A stretch of DNA of 52,864 nt from Candidatus Aegiribacteria sp. (GTDB taxonomy: Bacteria; Fermentibacterota; Fermentibacteria; Fermentibacterales; JCC-6), in the NCBI GenBank assembly GCA_013138965.1, contig WTBT01000038.1, positions 1 through 52,864 of the forward strand, in the 5' to 3' direction. The notes under the pieces were generated by a model. It was not told where the DNA came from, ran no database searches, and saw only the letters and a list, made by a program, of their open reading frames with translations. The position numbers were made by a program, and so were the translations under genes. Below, piece after piece: positions 33,464 to 42,256 of this stretch. How positions within the stretch are numbered: position 1 is the stretch's first letter; the number at the start of each line of letters is the position of its first letter.

Positions 33464-35494
33464 CTATCTGATCAGTGAAGTGGAGTTGGGTATCTCCTCG
33501 AACATCCGGCATTCAACACCCGGCACATGGTTGTAGAGGAATTCCTCAACCCTGCCTGCGAATTCAAGCCTGTTGGCCTCGATAGCAAAACCGTGCCCTT
33601 CGTTCTCGTAAAGCACGTAGTAGACTTCGTTGCCGTTCTCCCTGAGAGCAGCCACCATCTGATCGGATTCAGCCTGTACGACCCTGGGGTCGTTCACGCC
33701 CTGAACTATCAGCATGGGAACCCTGATATCCTCAACGTAATTAAGCGGTGAACGTTCCTCAAGCATCAATGAATCCTCGTCCATATCACCCACTCTGATA
33801 TCCATAATGGCGCCCAGAGGTTTCCAGTAGGGAGGAACGGTTTCCCTGAAGGTAATGAGATTCGACGGTCCGAAGAAATCCACTCCCGCGCAATAGAGGT
33901 CCGGTGTGAATGTCACTCCGGCAAGTGTTGCGTAACCTCCGTAGGAACCTCCCATAATGACAACCCTGTCAGAATCCGCGATGCCCTGGTCGATAGCCCA
34001 GGCAACCGCATCTGTAAGATCGTCCTGCATTCGGCCTCCCCACTCCTTGTTACCCGCGTTAAGATGTTCCTTGCCGAATCCGGAGGAAGCTCTGAAATTC
34101 ACCTGCAGAACGGCAAATCCCCGGTTAGCGAGCATCTGGACGAAAGGTTCGTAACCATACTTATCCCTGGCCCAAGGACCACCGTGCACGTATAGAACCA
34201 TTGGAAGAGGTTCTTCACCGGCATCAAGGGGCACTGTCAGATAACTGGGTAATATGAGCCCATCACGCGCGGGAATAAGAAGAGGCTGCACTTCAGCCAA
34301 TTGGTAATCATCAAGGGCGGGGATAGCGTTGAACAGGTAGGTCATGGAGAGGTTTGTACGATCGTAAAGGTAATAGACAGCAGGGCTCTGCGGAGTGAAG
34401 TACGCCACTATCCATGTACTGTCAGCGTTGTCCCTGGAAGTAGCCGCGAAGTCTCCGGGGTGAAATTCACCAAGAAAATCGTAATCATCCTGGATGGACG
34501 GATCAAGAACCTCCACGTTTCTCCTCAGATAATGGAAGCTGACCGACCTGGGCTGACCGGTGAACGGGTCAAAGGAAACACCGCCTATATCGGCCAGTGA
34601 ATCGTAGGCGATCTCAGTTATCTCTCCGGTATCCAGATCCTGATAGAGAAGCTTCGTTGTGTTGGATTCAAGATTGGACTGGTAGTAAATACCCCTGCCA
34701 TCCTCACTGAAACGCTCTGGATTGACTGTATCAAGGGCGGAAAAGCTTACGAACTCTTCCCATTCCACAGCATCTGCATCCTTAAGATAGAATACAATCG
34801 TACCATCCTGGGGATCTATGGTAGCCATACCTCGAATATTCAGATCCTCGTCGGTCAAATAGCCAAGAACCATGCAGCCGTCTTCGGTGGTTCCGGGATT
34901 TTCCTGAAGCAGAGTAAGCTCACCCGTCTCGAGGTTACAGGAATAGACATCGAAGAACATCGGATTATTCCGGTTCATTTCGATGAGAACCCTATTGGGC
35001 TGATCACGGTCAGTGGCGCTTACGTAGGCCTTGACCTCTTCGAAAGGAGTAAGGTCAGTTACTTCTTCAGTCTCAACATTCAGCCTGTATACGTGCTCAT
35101 TCTCTTCCCCTGCCAGGTCCTGCATATAGAGAATATCTATACCGTTTTCCGCCCAGAAATAATTGATTACGCCACGGTTTGTATCGTAAGTGATTTGTCT
35201 GGCTTCGGATCCATCGGCATTCATGATCCAAAGATTGAGGACGCTGTCAACCGGGGCAATGTAAGCGATCTGCTCACCATCAGGAGACAGCTGAGGGCGC
35301 ATTCTTTCAGGATTGCCGAATAGAACGGTTCGGGGAATAAGCTCATCTGCCCCGATCGATTCAACATGTTCGATCACTACATCGGAATCCATCGAATCTT
35401 CAGGTACAGCCGGGGATCCATCCTCCCCGCAGGCAATTATCAGAATCAGACCCGTAAGAAGCGCTATTACAGTTAATTGTGATCTGTCTTTCAT
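33464..35494 (-). CDS. S9-family (prolyl oligopeptidase-type) serine peptidase, lipoprotein
   Basis: 676 residues from ATG 35494, which has AAGGAAG six bases upstream; the frame extends to 35566 but that part is not signal-like. A lipoprotein signal ends LILIIACGE (acyl Cys about 22). Then a beta-propeller with WD40/PD40-like repeats (LSPDGEQIAYIAPV, NLWIMNADGSEARQI; about 60-400) and the alpha/beta-hydrolase domain: LPMVLYVHGGPWARDKYG, nucleophile Ser about 517 in MGGSYGGYA, Asp about 602 in GVNDPRVVQ and His about 634 in NEGHGFAIE. An outer-membrane or periplasmic dipeptidyl/acylaminoacyl peptidase for peptide use. Monocistronic, divergent from the next gene. Confidence 0.92.
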   Translation of the reverse strand: MKDRSQLTVIALLTGLILIIACGEDGSPAVPEDSMDSDVVIEHVESIGADELIPRTVLFGNPERMRPQLSPDGEQIAYIAPVDSVLNLWIMNADGSEARQITYDTNRGVINYFWAENGIDILYMQDLAGEENEHVYRLNVETEEVTDLTPFEEVKAYVSATDRDQPNRVLIEMNRNNPMFFDVYSCNLETGELTLLQENPGTTEDGCMVLGYLTDEDLNIRGMATIDPQDGTIVFYLKDADAVEWEEFVSFSALDTVNPERFSEDGRGIYYQSNLESNTTKLLYQDLDTGEITEIAYDSLADIGGVSFDPFTGQPRSVSFHYLRRNVEVLDPSIQDDYDFLGEFHPGDFAATSRDNADSTWIVAYFTPQSPAVYYLYDRTNLSMTYLFNAIPALDDYQLAEVQPLLIPARDGLILPSYLTVPLDAGEEPLPMVLYVHGGPWARDKYGYEPFVQMLANRGFAVLQVNFRASSGFGKEHLNAGNKEWGGRMQDDLTDAVAWAIDQGIADSDRVVIMGGSYGGYATLAGVTFTPDLYCAGVDFFGPSNLITFRETVPPYWKPLGAIMDIRVGDMDEDSLMLEERSPLNYVEDIRVPMLIVQGVNDPRVVQAESDQMVAALRENGNEVYYVLYENEGHGFAIEANRLEFAGRVEEFLYNHVPGVECRMFEEIPNSTSLIR

Positions 35495-35714
35495 CATATA
35501 CTTCCTTCCCAAAGCTATGGTTCGAACCAACTCGAATTCTTCATCCTGCAATTCGATCATCAGCACTGATCAACTATGGTGATGCTGTGCAGGCTATTGA
35601 CATGACAATATTCGCTCGGATCAATCTGGGTACTTTCCCTTCAACAGCTTTATACCTATCATACTTGAAGAATTGTCAAATCCAAAACTCTCATAATAAT
35701 TAAGGAGTATATGT

Positions 35715-36200
35715 ATGCCAGGCAACATGTTCGATGATAAGGGCAGATTGAATATCCCTGAAGTAAAGTACGATAAAAAAAAGACAACCAAGGCAGAAAT
35801 TGTTCTCAATGCGGTCTACTGCCCCCAGGGACACAATCTGATCTCAGTTGATAATGAAGTATCAGGTTTTCCGGGGATCACTGTGAGATTCAATGGCAGA
35901 AAAAGCGGAAGCGGACTTGTATCCCTTTCAGCGGTATTCGGAGACACTTCCCACAGTGTCATCGAAGGAAATTTAGATCCGGATGAACCTCTTGACCTTT
36001 CGTGCCCCCACTGCGGAACGGAGCTGGACGTACTGGCAAGCTGTCCATGCAACCCCGATGCCGTGACTGTAATGTGCTACTTATACCCCAAAAAGGATCC
36101 GCACCAGGCCATTGCCTTCTGTAACGTTCTTTCCTGTCCGAACTCGGCGGTTATCAGGTCAGGCGAGGCCATGCGATTGCTTTCGGAATCACGTTATTAG
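35715..36200 (+). CDS. Cysteine-rich conserved protein, function unknown
   Basis: 161 residues, no membrane segment. After a basic head (KYDKKKTTKAEI) it has CPQGH (about 36-40), a Gly-rich beta stretch (SGFPGITVRFNGRKSGSG), CPHCGTELDVLASCPC (about 96-112) and a distal FCNVLSCPNSAVIRSGEAM. The paired Cys/His sets look like zinc-ribbon knuckles or a metal site. I recall similar proteins in anaerobes but can assign no function. AAGGAG lies about eight bases before ATG 35715. It is divergent from the S9 peptidase and 184 bp ahead of the histidine kinase. Confidence 0.7.
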   Translation: MPGNMFDDKGRLNIPEVKYDKKKTTKAEIVLNAVYCPQGHNLISVDNEVSGFPGITVRFNGRKSGSGLVSLSAVFGDTSHSVIEGNLDPDEPLDLSCPHCGTELDVLASCPCNPDAVTVMCYLYPKKDPHQAIAFCNVLSCPNSAVIRSGEAMRLLSESRY

Positions 36201-36384
36201 CTGAGGAAGTGTAAAAGCAGTGGACCGCTTCACTTTGAGGAGTTGACGCAGGCCCGGATCTGATCGGAATGGTCGGCGGGTTCCTTCCATGACCATCTCC
36301 TCCCGGATCATCCAATGCTTTGACGCACCCGCATCAAGTCTCTATTATTAGATTATTGTTTTTCCAAAGGGAGGATCAGATCCT

Positions 36385-39000
36385 ATGGCCGATTCAATGC
36401 AGGTACTGGAAGACAAGCTTGAATCAGTAGCCGGTAAGGAACGTATCGAGCTTCTGATCGAGCTTTCCCTCAGAAATTTCAAGGTCTCACCCACAAAAGC
36501 CCGATCCTATGCAGAAGAAGCCCTTGTTATGACAATACACTCCAGATCCAGATCACTGGAAGCAAAAGCTCTGAACGCACTTGGCAGAGCCAACCTTGGA
36601 CAGTTTACCCATGTTGAAGCCCTGAAGCACCTTCACATGGCTCTTTCCATCTACGAAGAACTTGATTCAAAGCAGGGTATCGCCGAGGTGTTCGGCAGCA
36701 TCGCTCTGGTGTACCACTCAAGCGGTGAACATGAAGATGCCCTTGAATACCTTGACAAAAGCAGGGTACTATTCGAGGGGCTCGATGACAGGATACAGCT
36801 TGCCAATAACCTTAACTCAACAGGTGTGGTTCTTATCGGTCTGGACAGAAACGAAGAGGCGCTGAAGTACCTTGAAGAATCACTGGCAATGGCTATTGAA
36901 GAGGACGATAACAGAACGATGAGAAGCGCCACCAACAATATAGGCATTCTCCACTTCGAGAGCGGTAATCTGGAAAAGGCGATCGTCTTCTACAAGAAAG
37001 CTGCGGAACTCAGTGAGCAACAGGGAGAATTGAAATCACTTGCCGGTAATTGCATCAATATAGGTCAAAGTAATTTACGATTGGGTAATTACGATGATGC
37101 CCGTAAATACCTGAACAGGGGGCTTGAAATAGCTGAACAGTCAGAGGCATTGGATTTCACTCTGCGGGGGTGCTATTCCCTCTGCGATCTCTACGAAAAA
37201 GAAGGGGATTTCGAGAAGGCGCTCGAATATCACCGCAGGGTAAGTGAGCTTCAGAATAAGCTTTTCACCCTGGAGAAAAGCAAGGCCATCGCTGAGATAG
37301 ACGCAAGATACCAGACGGAGAAGGCCGAGCAGGAAACGGAGATCCACCGTCTTAAGAACATAGAACTGGCCGAGAAGAATCAGCTCATAGAAGCGCAGGC
37401 AGAATCCCTTCAGAAAGCCAATCTGGAGATCAGCGCTCATAAGGAAGAACTTATCGAGAAAAATCTGGTACTTGAAGAGCTCCTTAAGGAGAAAGATGAT
37501 TTCCTTAGCAGGATGGTTGCACATATCTCCGACGGGGTGATGATAGATGACCAGAATGGCAAGATCCTTTACGCCAATGACCGTTTCCTGAAGATATTCG
37601 GTTTCTCCAGGAATGATATTCTGAACATGGATTTTTTCAGATGCGTTACGCCGGAATGGAGAGAAAATGTCCGGGATTACCATATACGGCGCCTTGCCGG
37701 TGAAGATGTTCCCGACAGATTCGAATTCGAAGGCCTTAAAAAGGGCGGGGGCAGAATATGGCTTGAGGTTGGCGTTACCGTGGTTGAGCGGGACGGCGTC
37801 GTACAAGGCACCCAGTCTCTGATATGTGATATTACCAACAGGAAAACACTTGAGGCTCAGCTTCTGCAGTCGCAGAAACTTGATGCCGTTGGAAGGCTTG
37901 CGGGAGGGATAGCACACGACTTCAACAACCTGCTTACTCTGATTAAGGCTCATTCCGAGTTCATTCTCGCGGATCTTTCCGAGACCCACCCCCTTCAACC
38001 GGATGCCGAGGAGATAAGCAAAGCCGCTGACCGCGCCTCTGCACTCACCAGGCAGCTTCTGGCATTCAGCAGGCAGCAGATACTTCAGCCAAGGGTTCTG
38101 GACATAAGCAGGGTTGTATCGGGGCTTCAGAGGATGCTGAGCAGGTTACTGAGTGAGGATATTCAGCTTGTCACATTCTTCTCGCAGGACGCAGGATGTG
38201 TATTCGCGGATGAGAGCCAGATCGAACAGGTTATTGTCAATCTGGTGATAAACGCAAGGGATGCCATGGAATCAGGCGGCAAACTCACTATCAATGTAAG
38301 CAACGTTGATATTGATGAACACTCACTGGTAATCAATCCCGATCTTCATCCGGGGCAATACGTGCAGATCTCCATCAGCGATACAGGAACTGGAATGAAC
38401 GCAGATACCCAGGCTCGTATCTTCGAACCCTTCTATTCCACCAAGCTGAGTGAAAAGGGCAGCGGCCTGGGTCTTGCCATGGTATACGGTATCATTATGC
38501 AGAGCAACGGAGTTATTGAGGTGAGCAGCGAACCCAAGGTCGGTACAACGTTCACTGTGAACCTGCCCAGGGTTAAAGGGGAACATATTCCCGATGAGGT
38601 GCAGGCTGTAAAGAGCGTTGAATCCGGCAAGGGAGAGAGCATCCTTCTGGTGGAGGACGACGAAGCCCTGAAAAACGTGATTGAGCGGTACCTTTCCAGA
38701 GAGGAATACAATGTGGTGTCAGCCGGATCGGCGGAAGAAGCATTGGAGCTGTTTGAAGGCAGGAGTGACAAATTTCAGTTCCTTCTTACCGATGTTGTAT
38801 TGCCGGGCATCAATGGCGTAGTTCTCGCTTCTCAGCTGAAAGAAAACGGTTTCAACGGCAGCATCCTCTATATGACGGGCTACACGAAGGACGCCAGTCT
38901 GCTTGCTGACGTGAAAAATGGCTACAAGAAGCTGCTGGAGAAGCCTTTCAGCCTTAATACACTTGGACAGATGATAAGAGATCTACTGGATACCGAATAA
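36385..39000 (+). CDS. Soluble hybrid histidine kinase: TPR-PAS-HisKA-HATPase-REC
   Basis: 871 residues with no membrane helix, so a cytoplasmic sensor. Order: about six TPR repeats (35-300, e.g. LGRANLGQFTHVEALKHLH, GDFEKALEYHRR), a coiled coil (300-372), a PAS domain (375-490, MIDDQNGKILYANDRFLKIF), HisKA with phospho-accepting His511 (AGGIAHDFNNLLTLI), HATPase with N box NLVINARDAME, DTGTGM and GSGLGLAMVYG, and a C-terminal receiver with LLVEDD, phospho-acceptor Asp803 (LLTDVVLPG), MTGYT and LEKPF. GGGAGG precedes ATG 36385. The output partner is unknown; no response regulator with a DNA-binding domain is nearby. Confidence 0.93.
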   Translation: MADSMQVLEDKLESVAGKERIELLIELSLRNFKVSPTKARSYAEEALVMTIHSRSRSLEAKALNALGRANLGQFTHVEALKHLHMALSIYEELDSKQGIAEVFGSIALVYHSSGEHEDALEYLDKSRVLFEGLDDRIQLANNLNSTGVVLIGLDRNEEALKYLEESLAMAIEEDDNRTMRSATNNIGILHFESGNLEKAIVFYKKAAELSEQQGELKSLAGNCINIGQSNLRLGNYDDARKYLNRGLEIAEQSEALDFTLRGCYSLCDLYEKEGDFEKALEYHRRVSELQNKLFTLEKSKAIAEIDARYQTEKAEQETEIHRLKNIELAEKNQLIEAQAESLQKANLEISAHKEELIEKNLVLEELLKEKDDFLSRMVAHISDGVMIDDQNGKILYANDRFLKIFGFSRNDILNMDFFRCVTPEWRENVRDYHIRRLAGEDVPDRFEFEGLKKGGGRIWLEVGVTVVERDGVVQGTQSLICDITNRKTLEAQLLQSQKLDAVGRLAGGIAHDFNNLLTLIKAHSEFILADLSETHPLQPDAEEISKAADRASALTRQLLAFSRQQILQPRVLDISRVVSGLQRMLSRLLSEDIQLVTFFSQDAGCVFADESQIEQVIVNLVINARDAMESGGKLTINVSNVDIDEHSLVINPDLHPGQYVQISISDTGTGMNADTQARIFEPFYSTKLSEKGSGLGLAMVYGIIMQSNGVIEVSSEPKVGTTFTVNLPRVKGEHIPDEVQAVKSVESGKGESILLVEDDEALKNVIERYLSREEYNVVSAGSAEEALELFEGRSDKFQFLLTDVVLPGINGVVLASQLKENGFNGSILYMTGYTKDASLLADVKNGYKKLLEKPFSLNTLGQMIRDLLDTE

Positions 39001-39115
39001 GGCAGCTGTTCTCTTTCTCATTGAACCCCCCTGTACATGCATGGAGTTGTATATCTACCGTAATATGAGTACAATCCACTGTCAGTTTCAAACAGGAAAA
39101 TTCAGAGGGGATACA

Positions 39116-41002
39116 ATGAGCAGGGAATTCACTTTTCGCGAGAAACTCAGCTACGCTTTCGACACAATGATGTCACGGGGTACAGCTGGTCTGATAATCT
39201 GGTTGGGGGTTCTTTCAGCAATACTTATCGTTCTTTTCTCAGTACTTATCCTTACCACGGGGACTGCTCCGAACGAAGAAGGATTTCCAACGCTTCTCTG
39301 GATGAGCCTCATGCGAACTATGGACCCCGGCAACATTGGAGGGGATGAGGGCAGCCCTGGATTTCTTCTAAGCATGCTCTTTGTCACATTCAGCGGAATT
39401 TTCATTTTCAGCGCTCTTATAGGTATTCTGACAACAGGCCTCGAGGGAAAACTTGAAGCTCTCCGCAAAGGTAAATCGAGAGTTGTCGAAACAGATCACA
39501 CAGTTATTCTGGGCTGGTCCGAGCAGGTTTTCACAATCGTCTCCGAGCTGTCGATAGCCAACGAGAATCAGAAAAATCCCTGTGTCGCAATAATGGCCAA
39601 CATGGACAAGATCGAAATGCAGGATTCGATCAGGGAAAAGGTGGCTGACACAGGCAACACCAGAGTAGTATGCAGAACGGGAAATCCTGCCGAACCGTCT
39701 GATCTTGAAAGAATGAGCCTTCACACTTCAAAGTCCATCATCATCCTTTCTCCGGATAACGATAATCCAGATCCGGAAGTAATCAAAATCATGCTGGCGA
39801 TAAACAACAGAACTGCAGAAAGACAGCAGTCAGTTCACATGGTGGCTCTTATAACAAATCCCGATAATGTGCACGCTGCCCATATTGTAGGGGGTAATCA
39901 AGCCGAGATTGTGCTGGCAGGAGATATAATCGCCCGAATGGTGGCTCAAACATGTCTTCAGTCGGGTCTTTCAGTGGTCTATCAGGAACTGCTGGATTAC
40001 GGTGGGGATGAGATATATTTTCACAATGAACCAGCTCTCGCCGGAAAGTCATTCGCCGAGGCAACGCTCATGTATGAGGCAAGCATCATAATCGGGCTGC
40101 AGAAAGAGGGAAAGGCTCCCGTCCTAAACCCGCCAATGGACACTGAAATCGAAGAGAATGACAATATTATTGCGATCTCTGAAGATGATGATACTGTAGT
40201 TCTGTCGGGACTCACAAACCCAGAGATTCAATCCGATCTCATATGCCACTTTGCAGAGGAGGAAAACGGACCCGCCCGAATAATCATGCTGGGCTGGAAC
40301 TGGCGTGCCCCTATCATTATCAGAGAGCTTTCCAATTATCTCAAACCCGGATCATACCTTAAACTCATCGCGGATGAATCTCTCTGCCAGCCGATGCCTC
40401 CTTTTGGGCTTGAGAACCTGCAAGTAGAATATACAGCTGGTAATACCACCGACAGAACCGTCCTTGAAAACCTGTCATTTGAAGAGTACGACCATATTCT
40501 TATTCTCAGTTACTCGGACTGCATGGAGCCCCAGGAAGCAGATTCCAACACCCTTATGACCCTTCTTCACATTCGCGACATTGCCGGCAGGCTTGATGAA
40601 AACTTCTCACTCATTACCGAAATGAGAGATATCCGCAACAGAAATCTTGCGGAAATAACGGGCGCCGACGATTATATAGTAAGCGATCAGGTTCTCAGCC
40701 TTCTTCTCACGCAGATATCCGAAACAAAAGAATTGAGCGCAGTATTCTGGGACCTCTTCGATCCCGATGGCTCCGAGATATACCTGAAACCCGTATCAAG
40801 ATATGTGAAACCGGGAGAACCGGTAAATTTCTACACAGTTGCAAAAAGTGCTTCACAGCTGAGTGAAGTTGCATTCGGATACAGAATCGCAGCCCGCAGG
40901 AATGATTCCGATAGCGCTTACGGCATTGTTGTTAATCCTGAAAAAAGTAAATCCATTGTGTTTGATAAGGACGATATGGTGATTGTGCTGGCAGAGGATT
41001 AA
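39116..41002 (+). CDS. CASTOR/POLLUX-type ion channel with RCK-like domains
   Basis: About 628 residues from ATG 39116 (GAGGGG upstream; the frame opens earlier at 39041). Membrane helices AGLIIWLGVLSAILIVLFSV and GFLLSMLFVTFSGIFIFSAL flank a pore loop LLWMSLMRTMDPGNIGGDEG, where DPGN is like the filter of plant CASTOR/POLLUX channels. Then two TrkA_N/RCK-like nucleotide-binding folds: VVETDHTVILGWSEQVFTIV and RIIMLGWNWRAPIIIREL, each followed by a strand/helix domain, and a TrkA_C-like end. Family members are regulated cation channels. Likely a homotetramer in the inner membrane. Single gene, no obvious partner. Confidence 0.85.
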   Translation: MSREFTFREKLSYAFDTMMSRGTAGLIIWLGVLSAILIVLFSVLILTTGTAPNEEGFPTLLWMSLMRTMDPGNIGGDEGSPGFLLSMLFVTFSGIFIFSALIGILTTGLEGKLEALRKGKSRVVETDHTVILGWSEQVFTIVSELSIANENQKNPCVAIMANMDKIEMQDSIREKVADTGNTRVVCRTGNPAEPSDLERMSLHTSKSIIILSPDNDNPDPEVIKIMLAINNRTAERQQSVHMVALITNPDNVHAAHIVGGNQAEIVLAGDIIARMVAQTCLQSGLSVVYQELLDYGGDEIYFHNEPALAGKSFAEATLMYEASIIIGLQKEGKAPVLNPPMDTEIEENDNIIAISEDDDTVVLSGLTNPEIQSDLICHFAEEENGPARIIMLGWNWRAPIIIRELSNYLKPGSYLKLIADESLCQPMPPFGLENLQVEYTAGNTTDRTVLENLSFEEYDHILILSYSDCMEPQEADSNTLMTLLHIRDIAGRLDENFSLITEMRDIRNRNLAEITGADDYIVSDQVLSLLLTQISETKELSAVFWDLFDPDGSEIYLKPVSRYVKPGEPVNFYTVAKSASQLSEVAFGYRIAARRNDSDSAYGIVVNPEKSKSIVFDKDDMVIVLAED

Positions 41003-41206
41003 GGCGGATAAGAAGTATATATAGTTATAATATTTATTTACTCGAAGAAGTATTAAATATTAATATTGTTACCAAACATATTCAATTACTTAACTATTTT
41101 CCAGGTCTAACAGATGGAAATAATTATGGACTTCTCTATGGTATCTGTCTACCTCAAATGCATTCGATGTATAGTCTTAATTATAAAGAGGGAGTTTGAA
41201 CTATCC

Positions 41207-42256
41207 CTAATTCACCACCGCCACGGGGGCGTCGTGGGCAAGGGAGTAATGCCCGGAAGTGATAACCTGGTCACCCTCTTCAATCCCCTCTTGATCCCTC
41301 TCTAAAATGGCTACAATGCCTCTGCCTTCCGGACCCAGGGTTACGTAGCGCCACTGGGCGTGACCGTCCAGAACGACGAATACCATGTCACGGTCATCCC
41401 TTATCAGGATGGCCTCCTGGGGTACTACAAGCTGATCCGGATACACTGCTATAACTATCTCAAGCCTTGCGGTGGCTCCGGTCCTAAGGTTGTGTATGGC
41501 AGGAAGGTCGATAATAACCTCTCCAGCCCTCATCGAAGGGTCAATAACCGGGGATACCGATGCCACGGTTCCAAGCACTGTAGTATCGTTGAGAGAGGGA
41601 ATTGTAACGTAAACCCTCTGGCCGCTCGCGCACCTTGCCAGTTCACGCTCATCCAGGTTCACCTTCGCCTGAAGGCTCCAGGGGTCTATGATCTCTCCGA
41701 GGAGGGTGCCGGGGTAAACAACCATCCCTTCCCTTGCCGATACATCGGACACCAATCCATTAAAACCCGCCCTTATGGCAGCGTTGCTGTACTGGGTCTG
41801 AGCTGAAGCCAGGCTGGTCTGCGCGTCGGCCAGTCCTGTGGTCTGACGGAGCATGCTTTTAACTTCCTGTGTAAGTTCACCCCTGTAATTCTCGCATTCG
41901 AATTCGTACAGCGCCTGTGAGTTTCGATAAGAGCTGCTGGCGCTTGATAACCTGGAAGCGCTTTCACCGGAGGCGATCCTGAATATGACCTCTCCATCGC
42001 TTACTTCCATTCCGACATATTCAGGGGCCTGAACAATTTCTCCCTGGATCTGTGCGGTGAGGCGCTGCGTTCTGGCCGATGCTATCCTTCCAGTTGATCC
42101 CACTACTTCGAACAGTGTATCCACCGCGGCCACTGCTGCCGTAACCGGCAGAGGGGAAGGTTCAAGGGTCTCCATTTCAGCCTCTTCTTCCTCACCACCG
42201 CAGGCGGCAAGAAATAGAACGATAATAGATACGGCAAAAGCTGATTTTTTAATCAC
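41207..42256 (-). CDS. RND efflux periplasmic adaptor, lipoprotein
   Basis: 349 residues from GTG 42256, which overlaps the RND permease stop (GTGA) and has GAGGAAG upstream. A lipoprotein signal ends VLFLAACGG (Cys19). Then the MFP/HlyD layout: biotinyl-lipoyl half (IQGEIVQAPEYVGMEVSDG), a short alpha-hairpin (about 90-155, rich in Ala/Ser), the second lipoyl half (IRAGFNGLVSDVSAREGMVV), beta-barrel (LQAKVNLDERELARCASGQRV) and membrane-proximal domain (VVPQEAILIRDDRDMVFVV). Links inner-membrane pumps to an outer-membrane channel, which is not encoded here. Last gene of the permease-permease-adaptor operon. Confidence 0.9.
   Translation of the reverse strand: MIKKSAFAVSIIVLFLAACGGEEEEAEMETLEPSPLPVTAAVAAVDTLFEVVGSTGRIASARTQRLTAQIQGEIVQAPEYVGMEVSDGEVIFRIASGESASRLSSASSSYRNSQALYEFECENYRGELTQEVKSMLRQTTGLADAQTSLASAQTQYSNAAIRAGFNGLVSDVSAREGMVVYPGTLLGEIIDPWSLQAKVNLDERELARCASGQRVYVTIPSLNDTTVLGTVASVSPVIDPSMRAGEVIIDLPAIHNLRTGATARLEIVIAVYPDQLVVPQEAILIRDDRDMVFVVLDGHAQWRYVTLGPEGRGIVAILERDQEGIEEGDQVITSGHYSLAHDAPVAVVN

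Noticed and set aside
37141-37998. 285-codon frame antisense to the hybrid kinase
   Set aside because: Shadow of the TPR/PAS/HisKA coding sequence; no recognisable domain.
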